Below, one piece after another: positions 1 through 10,817 of a stretch of 64,000 nucleotides of DNA. The stretch covers positions 71,323,683-71,387,682 of the forward strand of contig CM074179.1 of assembly GCA_037179385.1 (NCBI GenBank), given 5' to 3'. The notes beneath the pieces are model-generated. The model was not told the DNA's origin. It made no database searches and saw only the letters and a list, made by a program, of their open reading frames with translations. Position numbers and translations under genes: made by a program. Source of the DNA: Holothuria scabra (lineage: Eukaryota; Echinodermata; Holothuroidea; Aspidochirotida; Holothuriidae). How positions within the stretch are numbered: position 1 is the stretch's first letter; every line of letters begins with the position of its first letter.

Positions 1-64
1 ATGCTCTGTTCTTGTCTAAACGGCTCTGTTTTCTAATTGCATTGAGACTCGTCCATTAATATTG

Positions 65-145
65 TAGCGTGGGCTTTAGTTCCCGAGGAACGGCGGGAAC
101 ATGGCCGGGCACTGGTTAACTTAGATGCAAAAAATTAAGACATTT
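65..145 (-). mobile_element. 3' end of an LTR (retrotransposon remnant)
   Basis: About 80 bases match the terminal part of the fuller LTR at 10818-11300, including the shared blocks CCCGAGGAACGGCGGGAACA and GCCGGGCACTGGTTAAC on the plus strand. Read on the minus strand it ends in CTACA, as the other copy does. Here it is not followed by the primer-binding-like TGGTGACAG, so it behaves as a 3' LTR end next to flanking DNA. The gag fragment at 164-538 lies just upstream in the same orientation, so the pair looks like one element with most of gag-pol and the LTR start deleted. The similarity is seen directly; the deletion is inferred. Confidence 0.6.
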
Positions 146-163
146 TTAGTTAAAATTTTCAAT

Positions 164-538
164 TCAATCTAAGACTGTTTTGTACACCTCTAGGGGTTCG
201 TTAGGTAACCTGGGTCTTGCGTTAATATAAGTTTGAAACGTGGATACGAAATCCCGTTTCTTAAATGCTTCTTTCATGAGTTCCTTAACTCTATCATAAT
301 CTGCTTGTACGGTGTCGGACAAACTATTCCAATAACTAAATGCAGAGCCCCCTAATCGTGTAGGAAGGAGTTGTGCTTGATCATGACGGGCCTTGACAAG
401 CTCGTTTGAAGCATTTACAACAACCTCAAACCTACGTGACCAAAGACCGAAGTCTTCCAAACCATCCCCATTGAAAGTAGATGATAAATCTATATTAAGT
501 TTTCGATAAGGTGTTTTTTTCTCTTTATCATTAGACAT
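164..538 (-). pseudogene. LTR retrotransposon Gag fragment
   Basis: This frame encodes a Gag-like segment of about 125 residues starting at the methionine of MSNDKEKK. The pattern FGLWSRRFEV, then LLPTRLGGSAFSYWNSL, then MKEAFKKRDF and PLEVY is typical of the capsid-like part of Ty3/Gypsy Gag proteins, which package element RNA in the cytoplasm. The frame also extends upstream to position 700, but that stretch looks like leader translated by chance, so I start at the internal methionine. It stops before any CCHC zinc knuckle, and no protease or reverse transcriptase follows. It is truncated and followed by an LTR end (65-145). I am fairly sure of Gag and less sure of the clade. Confidence 0.65.
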
Positions 539-699
539 TCTGTTTACATTCAATGTTATTATACGAAGGGAAAATACGCAAACATAAGGGGTGAGATAAT
601 GAAAGAAATGATACTCACCAATATGTATACAACAACACTTCCCTTTAAAACATGTGGAAGTCCAAAATGTACACAATCCACACAATATGTATGAAGTCA

Positions 700-985
700 A
701 ACCGTAAAGGGACTAGAGCAGTACACATATAAGCAGCTCCTATTTAAACGGACGAACTTCTTCACTAGAGTAGCCAGCGGGGGGGGGGGGGAGGGGGACA
801 GAGTGCCCCCTCCCACAGAAATTTTGGGGACGCGATGGGCGATGTTGAAAAAATGAAGGAGGGAAAAAAAATAAAAAATAAAAAAAAAGATAAACGGCAA
901 GAGGAGGGAGGGAATCGGGGGCATTTTTTACAGTTTTTCGGGGGGGGGGGTCTTAGTCGTTACGATAAAGTATGCAGTCCCCGAC
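700..985. repeat. G-rich low-complexity spacer with decayed hAT-like ends
   Basis: The stretch holds long G runs (about 780-800 and 938-951), A-rich and purine-rich tracts, and GTAGCCAGCGGG at 767-785, which resembles the ends of the hAT-like repeats elsewhere in the window. No coding frame here is convincing. It probably represents one or more decayed nonautonomous DNA transposons. Confidence 0.3.
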
Positions 986-2595
986 CAGTGGCGGAGCTAG
1001 GTATTTCAGTCAGAGGGGGCGAAAATGGTCTGCAGGGGCGCTTCGAAGGAGAAAATACCCTGAGCCTCAGCAGGATCAAAGCCACGGCTTTTCAGACTTT
1101 CCATTTGATCTTCCGCACCTGATAGAAGACTTCTTTGCCATTTCTCCTCAGCAAGTTTTTTGTATTAAAACTGTTTAAATTTTCTATTCATGGGCCTCCG
1201 CAGAAGAAATTCGGGGAGCAAAATTCTGTCAGGGGGAAAAAGCTCCGCGCCACCATGAGTTGGCGCGGAGCGCAAGAAAATATTGGCCCAAACTGCCTCT
1301 CAGATCGCTGGAAATGGCATTTCTACAGCCTATTTACCGCATATAAATTGGGAAAACACTGAGTGAACTGTTAAAATGTTGATGTTAACTTTTCTTCGTC
1401 TTTTTCTTTATGTTTTCCTCGTTTTTTCAGGTTTTCTTTTTATTTTCCAGGGAGGGCAAGTTCCCCCCTTGCCCCCTACCTGCGGACGCCCATGTTCCTA
1501 TCCCTCACTTTCACATTCTAGTATGAAGGCGCTCATTATATTTTGTGTTATTGTCAGGCCTCGATTTAAGATTTAAAGTAATAATAGGTTTCTTCGCGAA
1601 GATAAAGATTAAACCTGCTAGAGCTAAATAGCAAGCAATCTTACAGGGGGAAAATTTATGGAAATTAATCACCGTTCCGTGTACATTTTTGGCATCTGGA
1701 AATCAAGATAAGTACACGAAGAAACATTAATTGGCGTAATTTACATCGTGTGACCACTCTGAAATAGCCATTAATTAAGTACACTGAAAGAAATAGCCAA
1801 GACAAAAGGTCTGCTTGGCTCTCTAGATACCGAATTCATAATAAATAGATAAAAGTAGCCTAAACCTAGGCTTATTAGATGCAATTTTCTGGCTTTTGAG
1901 ACCACGAAAGTACAGCAATAAGCATTTTCATGGGATTATCGTGCAGTGTCAGAAATAGCCATTTATCATAAGAGAGGTCACTTGAAGAAAAGTAAAATGG
2001 AAACTGCTCATTTTAACCCTTAAATCACTACCACTAGGATAAAGTTTATTTTATTTTAACCTGAATGTTCTCTTCAAATGATTTTTAAAAATGTTGTGGA
2101 AAGCTATTTTGGTATGTTTAAAAACTCTTTTATTGCCCATGTTGACAATTATACCCAACAACAAGAGGGCTATTTGCGCTACAACTATTGTTGCGCCCTT
2201 TGCAACATCTTTTTTTGGCCGGGAGGGCAAAAAAGGTTAATGTCAGTCGGTGTATTTTGTAAGCTTATAATCACGCTATAATCAAGCAATTAACTTAGCA
2301 CAGCGACAACATTCATTAGTGCGTATAAAGCATGAAGATACGTTTCGGCAAAACCTATCCTTATATTACAAAAGACCCTTTTCATCAGAATAAAGTGCAG
2401 ATAGTACAGTTACTGGTGGCTGTTTGAGCATTTTCTTATCTGGGCCTTAAAACAACGCTATTAATTCATGTCTTTTTGCCAATAATGGTGCAAGAGTGAA
2501 GTATGTTTAAAACCTAAAAAGGGGGCGCCGACAGACGATTTTGGTCCGGGGGGGGGGGGCGACCGCCCCCTGACCATATGGCAGCTCCGCCATTG
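986..2595. mobile_element. Nonautonomous hAT-type DNA transposon, 1.6 kb, with 8-bp TSD
   Basis: The left end reads CAGTGGCGGAGCTAGG and the right end, reverse-complemented, reads CAATGGCGGAGCTGCC. The flanks are TCCCCGAC (978-985) and TCCCCAAC (2596-2603), an 8-bp target-site duplication with one mismatch. CAG-type termini plus an 8-bp duplication are the signature of the hAT superfamily. The interior holds only short frames and no BED finger or hAT dimerisation segment, so it must have depended on a transposase from elsewhere. Position 1240-1285 contains a GC-rich inverted motif around CCACCATGAGTTGGCGCGG, recurring at about 4680-4705 and 23795-23830. Confidence 0.8.
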
Positions 2596-2600
2596 TCCCC

Positions 2601-3830
2601 AACGGTGACTTGTCTCTCCGATGGTTTACCTGTTTTTTGCTCTCAAAGCACAATTTCCCTTATAAGAACCCCAAATTTTCGGTGCGCTACGCGCGCTGTA
2701 GATTAACTCCAGTTTTTTCAGTACTTCCATTCCACATATCTAGAGAGTGTAAGTCCTGTCAACCTTACCAAGTAACAGGTAGGCAGAGTACACAGGTTAT
2801 GTAGAGGTCGTAAATTTCATCCCATATCACAAAGCCTAGTTGCTGTACTCTTGTGTGTGTCACGCGATAGGTCAGTTGGTGAGCGAGTCACGGAGTATAG
2901 TTTGGCTATTTTATCGGGTATTCCAGGTGGTTTCGACACAATGTATGTTGTCCCCGATACGGTCTACAACCCCTACAGTTTCTATTTTTTCTTTTTGATC
3001 TTAATGATTACACAGGCTGTGTTATTTTTGTAAACGTACCAAAAATTTTTGCGCGCTTTGCAATTTCACGATTCAGACTCAAAAGAACACTATCAGTGCG
3101 CAACTCGGCTTTTAAAATATTAAGTGATATTGTGCAAAATATACCCCAGGCTGCAATGACATGGGAGAGTTAGGCTCCTTCATACCCCCTTCTCACCACC
3201 CCCTCGACATAGGGGCTGTCGGAACTTGTGGTCGCTGACATGGTCCGCCCCCTGTCGGGAATAATCTGTCCACTTCCCATGGTCGGTTTAGTTATTTTGG
3301 CTTTCAAAAGAGTTATTTCTGCGATAAAACCCCAGATGTTCGGTACGCTTTGCCCACTCTTCCTCCGTTTTATTACCTAGAGCTAATAAAATACAAACCC
3401 TTGTCATCTCTCCAAGTAAATTAATAAGTAGAATAAATGGATTAATGTAAAAGTCGGGAATTTCATCTCATTTCGCTAAACTTAGTTAATAATTTCTGGT
3501 GTCAGTCGTGCGGTACGGACTCCAAGAAGGAGGTACAATACAAGTTGTGCCCGATAGGGCCCAAGTGCCGGGACAATTGACCTATATAAGCTTTAAATAA
3601 GTACGTATTCTTTTTAGTGTAGGCTAACCCAAAAAATTTTCGCCCGCTTTTCCACGTTTAAATCAGTGCGGAAATATCTTCCTCTAGCATATACAAATTT
3701 ATGTCGTATATGACTCGCAATGACAGGTATAGTGCACAAGTTTTCTTCAAATCTCCCTCACCAACTCATCGACGGCATCCTGGCTGTCGGGGCTTGGGTT
3801 CGCTACCCACCCTACCCCTCCCCCGTTCAG
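2601..3830 (+). repeat. Diverged tandem duplication, two units of about 0.6 kb
   Basis: Two successive segments (about 2601-3255 and 3256-3830) align along their length. Examples are AACCCCAAATTTTCGGTGCG against AACCCCAGATGTTCGGTACG, then AATTTCATCCCATATC against AATTTCATCTCATTTC, then CCAAAAATTTTTGCGCGC against CCCAAAAAATTTTCGCCCGC. Both also carry CTGTCGG motifs near their ends. The same word set occurs near the right ends of the hAT-like repeats at 24121-24958 and 36230-37084, so this is probably a decayed tandem array of that transposon family. No coding capacity is seen. Confidence 0.55.
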
Positions 3831-4131
3831 AGAGTGACCCTTCGTCGGGCAAATCCTGGCACCAAGCCTAGAGGGAACAGACATTTTTCCAGTTATGACT
3901 TGTATATGTGTAATGAAGCAATGAACTAAAAAAGCTGCATTTATTGGAGAGTGGCAACTATTTTGGAGGGGCGGCCAATTTCACTAGGAGGGGGGGGGGG
4001 GCGCCCCTCTAAAACCCCCTGTGGAGAACACTGGAATCGAGTATAAAAAGAACAAAATATAGCACCATATTGCATCTAAGCTCTTCGAGACAGCAAGAAA
4101 TTCCAAAAGGGGAGGCGGACACACAGGGAGA

Positions 4132-4789
4132 CAGGCCCGTAGCCAGAGGGTTCGCACTTACTCCCGCCCAGACCTAATTTTTTTATTTTTATTTTTTTAT
4201 TTAAATGGGGTTTTGGCGTTTTTCAGGGCAAAATGTCAATTCTTATGAGTAGCTGTTTTGTTTCAGTGCAACACAATTCCCTAGGGCCCCATTGACTCGT
4301 ACAGTAACCCTCATACAGCCACAGAATAACTCTCGAGGGGATAAGGAAAACATTGATACAAGATTGAAAATGTTCAAAAATTAATTCCAGTTTAGGTGAG
4401 ATTTAGGTGAGATTGCTCAATTTTGATGTAAAATTGCAAAATCTCCTTGGGGTAGGAGAGGGTGAACCACACCCTCTCCCCGTTCGGTCGCTTGGCTCCT
4501 CACTTGGGCGCTTCGCTCCCTCAAGAATATGCCGAACCATTAATTTTGCATTAATTGAGAAACTTCAGAAATGAGATCTTATTTTCCAGGTTAGGAACAT
4601 GCAGCATAAAACACTCGGGAAGTGTCGTTTCCTGCCATCTGAGTAGTTTGTAAAGTCAAAAATTTTCTTGTGCGCTCCGCGCCAACTGATGGTGGCGCTC
4701 CGCTTAGAAAGTCCTGTCGGTCAAGATTGGGGACGTTGAGTCGACTTTGCCCCCCCCCCCCCCAACAAGAAATCCTGGCTACGCCCCTG
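4132..4789. mobile_element. hAT-like nonautonomous element without clear TSD
   Basis: The left end is CAGGCCCGTAGCCAG at 4132. The right end, reverse-complemented, is CAGGGGCGTAGCCAGGATTT at 4770-4789. These are the widespread hAT-type CAGGGGCGTAGCCAGG termini. The eight flanking bases (CAGGGAGA left, AACTTTTG right) do not match, so either one end is misplaced or the duplication has decayed. The interior carries the word GCGCCAACTGATGGTGGCGC near 4680, shared with two other elements in the window. Confidence 0.5.
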
Positions 4790-5083
4790 AACTTTTGCAA
4801 TGTTATCTTCGTCTAGGACATCTAGGGCGTAGCTGCCACACTGTTTTGTGCGCATCTGTAAAACTTCGTACTTAGTAAACAAAATTCAGATCTTGTAGGT
4901 GGCGCGAAAAGACGTCTTCGACGATGCAAAAGAAAAGGCGAGAGCGAAAGGAACCAGAATGCAAGGCATTCATACTCGCGAATGGAGGCGGTCTACCGGC
5001 TCTATAGTGATATTAACAGAAAGTTGCTAAATTTTAGCAACTCCCCGACGGCAGTAGGTTCCATTTTTAGAGTCTTTGATATG

Positions 5084-5154
5084 AATCGACCCGGGAATAG
5101 AACCCAGGCCTTTCGCGTGTTAGGCGGATGATCTACCGTTAGACCAGACCAAAC
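5084..5154 (-). tRNA. tRNA-Val(AAC)-like sequence, pseudogene or SINE head
   Basis: On the minus strand there is an A box TGGTCTAACGG (5136-5146), an anticodon-loop block GCCTAACACGC with AAC in the anticodon position, and a B box GGTTCTATTCC (5094-5104). The T arm CTGGG/CCCGG pairs well. The acceptor ends do not pair, so this is unlikely to be a working tRNA. An internal RNA polymerase III promoter with a broken acceptor stem is what a tRNA-derived SINE head or a tRNA pseudogene would show. The downstream minus-strand sequence includes a 19-base palindrome GTTGCTAAATTTTAGCAAC (about 5023-5043) that could belong to a SINE body. Confidence 0.5.
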
Positions 5155-5968
5155 ACGTGAATTTGTTTTGATGAGGAGGTTTGCGCATTTCAGAAAAAGA
5201 TATCAGACTGTTGAAAATTTATACTGGTGAAACATTAGTGATGGGAGGTGAGGGAAATAGAAATTTTTGTGACACAAGATCGAGTTTTAGAAAGGTATTT
5301 GTGAGTTATACGTTTAAATGATGTTAAAATTGACTGAATACAACCGGTAGTAGATGATATTATCTACTAGACGTGTTTAGAATGCAGAAGAATTGTTTAT
5401 TAATAATTTCCGGCCGTAACCAAAACTGTCAGAATTTCACGCATATCATTGGAAATTCAAAATATCAAAATTTCCCCACGAATGGCAATTTCAGTATTTT
5501 TGTAACTTCCTTAGTGTTCTCAGTATGGTAGTGCTTATTAGAACGGCAGTTCAACCGGATCACCAGTGACTGTATCACATCATCACCAACAAAGCAAGCA
5601 TGTACTTCCAGATCAGGAGAGATGCTTCCATCTTGGCTGATCGGGTTTAAGGGTAGAGAGAGATAACTACGCAGTCTTTTATTTTATTTTCCTCATCAGA
5701 TATCTCTCTTCCCATTGCTACCATATCTTTGTAAATAAAATAAGCAGTATAGAATTTCCCACCGGCCTTCTCTTTCTTTCGTTGGATAAGTGCACTGCTT
5801 GTGGTCTTTTCCCTTACAGTACCGTTGCTCAACTTACCGTTTCAAATCTAACATAACATAACAGGTTGGAGGGCAAAGGAGGGCCAAAGCCCCATAAGAT
5901 GCCCTGAAGTCCAAGCCCTAATCAAAAGTCAAACCACCAAAGCTTGATTACAGCGGCGCCCTACACAA

Positions 5969-7511
5969 TCAGATTCTACCACAGTCATTGAAAAACTTGT
6001 CAATGTTAACCTTAAAGCAGTGAACTGACGGGGAGTTGACTACCCAATCTGGCAGACAATTCCATTCATTGACAACTCTGTGGGAGAAACTAAACTTCCC
6101 AATCCCAAGCCTTGCAAAAGGCTTTTCCAGCTTTTTACAATGCCCATGCACCCGAGAATTACTTTGAACCCTTAAATAACTACAAGTCAAAAGGGGATTC
6201 CTTTCAGAAAGAAACTTGTAAACCTGGAGCATGTCCCCCTAATCCTTCTCAGCTCCAAAGTGGTAAGCCCAAGATGTCCTTTTCATAGAAGGGGCTCCAA
6301 GTCTGAGCTGCATAGTCAAGATGGGGTCTTACCAACTGCTTATACAAATTTAGTACTAACAATATCCTTACTAAAACTGATGAAATTCCTCTTAATCAAT
6401 CCAAGCACTCTATTAGCCCTTGCAGCAGTGGCTGCACACTGCCTTGATGACTTTAAATCCCCATTAATTACAACACCCAGATCTTTCTCGAAGGTGACAT
6501 TACTTAAAACACTACCATTCATGTTATAATCATGGCTAAAACTTTTAGGACCAATTAAATGAAGGACCTTACACCTATCTGCATTAAAAAACATTTGCCA
6601 GGTCTGAGACCAAGAAAATAACATATCCTGATCTTTCTGATGCAGTGAGGCATCATCCAAAATGCTAATCTTCCTATAAAGCTTAGTATCATCTGCAAAC
6701 TTACTTATACGAGATGTAAGAGAACTATCAATATCATTGATGAAAATTAAGAAAAGAAGTGGGCCAAGGACAGAACCTAGGCCTGTGGTACTCCACTTGT
6801 GACTTCTTTCCAAGAGGAGAAGTTACCATTGACAGCAACTCTCTGAGATCTACCATGAAGCCACGAATTTATCCAATCAGCACAATTGCCCTGAACCCCT
6901 AACTTATGCAGTTTAACCATTAGTCTACCTTATGGAACTTTATCAAAAGCCTTTGAAAAGTCAAGGTAAATGACATCAACACCATACCCAGAATCAAGAG
7001 ATGAAGAGACATCTTCAGGAAAGCTCAGGAAGTTAGTAACACAAGATCTGCTTGGCAGGAAACCATGCTGTGACAGATTAAGTAACTCATTTTCTAAAAG
7101 ATACTTAAGTAAACTATCCTTAATTAAAGATTCCATAACTTTGCACACAACACTGGTTAAACTGACAGGCCTGTAATTGCAAGGCATACTTCGATCCCCC
7201 TTCTAAAAAAATGGAGTAACATTTGCTACCCGCCAGTCAGTAGGAACAAAACTCGAATCCAGACACTTCTGAAAAATGATGGAAAGAGGAACTGACAAAA
7301 TCTTAGAGCATTCAAGTACAATGGCTGGGTGGACCCCATCTGGCCAAGGGGCCTTACTAGCCTTCAAACTCTTTAACTTTTTACAAACCTGTTCCTCCGA
7401 AATAATGACATAACTGATTGAGGAAGAGACATCAGCACCCCTACAAGTCCCTAACAAAGATGATTCCTCAGTAAAAACAGATACAAAATAGTCATTTGAC
7501 AAGCTAGCCAA
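5969..7511 (-). pseudogene. CR1 ORF2 reverse transcriptase and C-terminal domain
   Basis: Successive minus-strand frames give the upstream block SKAPWPDGVHP (7203-7511), then NYRPVSLTSVVCKVMES and the active-site block LDFSKAFDKVP (6930-7187). Next come SVLGPLLFLIFINDI and FADDTKLYR (6340-6813), where FADD replaces the commoner YADD. A C-terminal block with FSFSHRVVNEWNCLP and FKVNIDKFF follows (5969-6232). This is the complete order expected for a CR1/L2-type reverse transcriptase. A TAG/TAA break near 7203 and a frameshift near 6815 are among the lesions. Confidence 0.85.
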
Positions 7512-7707
7512 ATCCTGATGGTCACTAACTAAAGTATTATCATCAACTTTGAGAGGCCCACACCCTCCTTAAGTTTCTGCTTAGACCTCACATATGCATG
7601 AAAAGATTTGGGGTTTATCTTAACCTCCTTGTCCAACTGCTTTTTGAACCTAGGTTTAGTTCCATTTACCAAATTTTTAACTAGGAGTTCCTGCTTCTTG
7701 TGAGCTG

Positions 7708-8650
7708 CTAAGTTACCTGGGCTTTTACTGGCCGTATAGCGACGCCAACACTTACGTTTCTTCCTAATTGCCCTAAGAACCTCTCTAGAAATCCAAATAG
7801 GCCTATTTTAACCATAGCTTTCTTAAGTGGGAAACACAACTTTGTTGTGTCAGAAACAACGTCCCGGAAAACACTCCACGCCTCAGCAGGGCCTAAGTGA
7901 GACAAACGGGCCGCCCAGTCTATGGTTAAAAGCTCCTTAGCATGAGTAGAATTAGCGGCCTTGCTGAAACCTAGAATTGTTTTGTCACTACCATTGTGAT
8001 TGCTGAAACAATGTAACTCAAAACAAATAAGGTCATGGTCACTGGACCCTATCTTACCACCATTAGCTCCATTGCTAACCATGTTCTCTTCAGTACTTAA
8101 CACCAAATCAAGGCAATTATCCTCACGAGTGGGAAAAAGAACATGCTGGGTAAAGAAACCATCAGTCACAACCTCTAGAAAATCCCTCCCATGTAACCCA
8201 CTAATACAGGAATGCCAATCAATATCAGGAAAGTTAAAATCCCCAAACTTAACCACCCTTTTTGGTAGAAATTTTCCTAAAAGTTTGGAACAAAGTCTGA
8301 TTATTCTCAGCGCAAGAATTTGGTGAACGGTAGACAATACCGACAAGCAAGGGGTTGCCATATACTCATTGCTAAAGCTAAGTTCACACCACAAGCAGTT
8401 AGAGAACCCACAGGAAAACCCTTCCACCCCTACCACCGACAGTATCAATCCTATCTTGCCTGAAAATTTTGTACCCAGGAACCTGAATTTGAGAGTTGCT
8501 TACCTCACTATGGAGCTATGTTTCCGTAACTCCAACTATGTCTGGACTGTCAATGGAAATTTGTGCAAGAAACTCATCGAATTTGTTAAGAATGCTCCGA
8601 ACATTAGCAAACATAACTTTGATCCCCGAAACTGCCCTGTCAGTTGGGAT
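7708..8650 (-). pseudogene. CR1 ORF2 APE-type endonuclease domain
   Basis: The N-terminal part reads VMFANVRSILNKFDEF and ends at DIVGVTETW (8516-8640), matching the start of APE-like LINE endonucleases. The C-terminal part includes FGDFNFPDIDW and SSDHDLICFEL (about 7980-8260), which carry catalytic and metal-binding residues. The enzyme nicks target DNA to start target-primed reverse transcription. A frame break separates the two parts, and the middle near 8300 is scrambled compared with the cleaner relative at 24960-25207. Confidence 0.8.
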
Positions 8651-8699
8651 ATGAATTAAAACCTCTGTGAGCTTGGATAGTACCCTCAACACAATTGAC

Positions 8700-9465
8700 A
8701 TCGGAGATACTCCTACTGTACCACCATGATCCCTCACCCCTGAAACTAGTTTGACAACTGGGACTCCACAGCCCTAGTAACCAGCCTTCCCAATTCATTG
8801 GCCCCAACGCCTGACAAATGCAGCCCATCTCCAGAAAATAGATCCCGTCTGTTATGAAATTTGGCCCATGTGTCAACAAACTTAAAACCCCCAGAGAACA
8901 CTCGTTTTGCAACCACTTATTCAAACTCTCAATTTTACCCAAAGAAATCTTTCCGTCAAACCTAGGGAGAAAACCACAAATAACCCCCTGCGTGTGGACT
9001 TATGTTTACTGATCAGTTCCTTAAATTTTGACCTGAGTAAAAACTTACTATCCCTACAGAGATTGTTGGTACCAACCTGAACTGCAACGACTTCCTCGTT
9101 CCCCACAATTTGATTTGACCCTAGCTGGAATATCCTCAATTTGAACACCTGGTGAGCAAACTCTAACCCTTTTACCCTTGTCTTTCTTACAAAACTCCCT
9201 GTCTGAATACCTTATAGTGGAATCCCCAATCAACAAAGCCTTTCCCCTAACTTTTTCTCCCTCCCACAGACCACTACCAGTACCCGAATTTGGTTCCTCT
9301 TTACCGACGTCAACCTCCTCCAGTAACAACGAAGAAAAAGAATTTGAAAGCCTGACACTATCTCCCAAAACTTCTTTTGCAGACCCTAGTGATTTGCATC
9401 CCTCCCGCATTGTAACCCAATCCTTTTCACTGTCAAGAAGCAGCCAACTTGAACAGAGCCTCGAG
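8700..9465 (-). pseudogene. CR1 ORF1 with SGNH/GDSL esterase domain (frameshifted)
   Basis: The block-I motif LLIGDSTIRYSD supplies the predicted nucleophile serine. Block III reads VVAVQVGTNN, and block V reads FSGDGLHLSGVGANELG with the Asp-x-x-His pair (DGLH). These motifs sit in three different minus-strand frames (about 9054-9410, 8921-9148 and 8780-8840), so at least two frameshifts separate them. An upstream CSSW block may be the remnant of a preceding cysteine-rich region. Such esterases in CR1-type ORF1 proteins are known, though their role in retrotransposition is not settled. The motif order is as expected, which makes the call firm despite the decay. Confidence 0.8.
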
Positions 9466-9504
9466 TTGTTTCACGCGAGTGCGTACGTCTTACAAGATTG
9501 TTAA

Positions 9505-10800
9505 ATCTAATCATGCCATGCCGCCAATTAAGTACAGCCACCTATGAAAAAATCTAATGTGAGAATATTTACAAAAATGCGGAACAAAAAAACTTGAGTT
9601 GAGGTTTACTAAGTTATTTAGATGCGAGCCCTGCGAATAGCACATTTGACTTTCAACTGAAACACATCAACATCTGGAAATGGCTTTTTAAAGACGCGGT
9701 ATTTGATATCATCAACTGTATCATATGTCGTTCGACTGATCATGGTCACTGGCAAAGCAAGCGCCTATTCGTATAGGGCGATTCATGTTTCAGCTGAAAC
9801 GTCTAGGACAGAAGAAAACTACGCAGTTAATATTGCGCAATTTTCGCATCCCGGGAACTACGTTTCCGTATCCGTTCTCTATTCCTAACCCTTTGTGACG
9901 GTCTTCAATTCTGAACAAAATAAAATATAACTTTAGTTTGTCGCTCTTGTTACAGCTATAAATTGCTTCATGATGAGAAGAAATCTCCCGTTCAATGTTT
10001 TTCTTAAAACAACGCCTAAACTTTTACTCAACAGATTGCTCGGATGTTTCAAACTGTAAGAAAAGAAGGGTAACGACCATGTCATAAAGAACGGCAGTTG
10101 ACAAAAACTATTGAAAGAGCTTCTGAGAACCCTATACAGTCGTTCGGGCCAAGAACCATGTAATTGAAATATCCCTCAAGTAATATGCCTCAACGTGTAA
10201 TGAAAGCAGAGTCACCCTTATATAAATTATCTGTTTCCATGGTGTGACCCTTTTAAATCTACAAACACTTACAAAGTAACAAAACCAACAAGGCACAGAA
10301 TGAAAACACTAACAAGTCCATAAATTAAGCGGCTACTATACTTCGCATTCGCTCCTAAAAACCAGCCCGTCTTAGGTCCTAAAATTTGGGCGGAGTCAAT
10401 CAGGGATAGTGAGAGGGTCCAATAGCTTTTACACAGGAACACGGAAACGTCAATTACGTCTGTTGCAGCGCTCAGGCTGGGCAGAATAACAGCAAGACAT
10501 ACCAGAACTGGCGGGTCACGGCTTCTTCGGTAGGCCTAGTTTCCAGAGCCGTAAGTTTTCGTCTCACCAGACACCGTCTTTGGGACTACAGGAAAGTGTT
10601 ATCGGCAAAACTGAATATTGGCCTCGTTAGTGAAGTAAAGAAAATAACCTCGAGATCCAATCATATATACATACTGCATACCAACATCTAGGTTCCAAAA
10701 AATAGAAATAGGCAGGAACTTCCAGTAGTTACGACCTCGTAAAATTTATTACCACGAAATTCAGCATTTTCGGCGATGGAATTAGATTAAAGAATACGGA
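9505..10800. other. Spacer without recognisable genes
   Basis: I see no coding frame of note here and no clear repeat boundary. The segment lies between the truncated 5' end of the CR1 LINE and the primer-binding-like site of the LTR at 10818. If that LTR belongs to a once-intact element, its internal region should run leftwards through this stretch on the minus strand, but no Gag-like frame is visible. Confidence 0.4.
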
Positions 10801-10814
10801 AACCGCTGTCACCA
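10801..10814 (-). other. Putative tRNA primer-binding site of an LTR element
   Basis: Immediately inside the LTR end, after a short T run, the minus strand reads TGGTGACAGCGGTT. Primer-binding sites of LTR retrotransposons start with TGG, complementary to the tRNA 3' CCA, and TGGTGAC is the start of several known sites. I cannot name the tRNA with confidence. Its presence indicates that the LTR at 10818-11300 is a 5' LTR. Confidence 0.5.
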
Positions 10815-10817
10815 AAA

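Larger units (their letters stand above)
5848..9470 (-). mobile_element. CR1-type LINE, near full length, degenerate
   Basis: In minus-strand order the region carries an SGNH esterase ORF1, an APE-type endonuclease, a reverse transcriptase and a C-terminal domain. The end is a short microsatellite tail of about three TTATG units (5848-5863). The esterase in ORF1 and the microsatellite tail are hallmarks of CR1-like elements. At least several frameshifts and stops break both ORFs, so this copy is dead. The 5' end appears truncated near 9470, inside ORF1. The related endonuclease fragment at 24960-25207 shows that a family with more intact frames existed in this genome. Confidence 0.85.

Noticed and set aside
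4124..4797. Target-site duplication for the 4132-4789 element
   Set aside because: The flanking octamers CAGGGAGA and AACTTTTG do not match even loosely.
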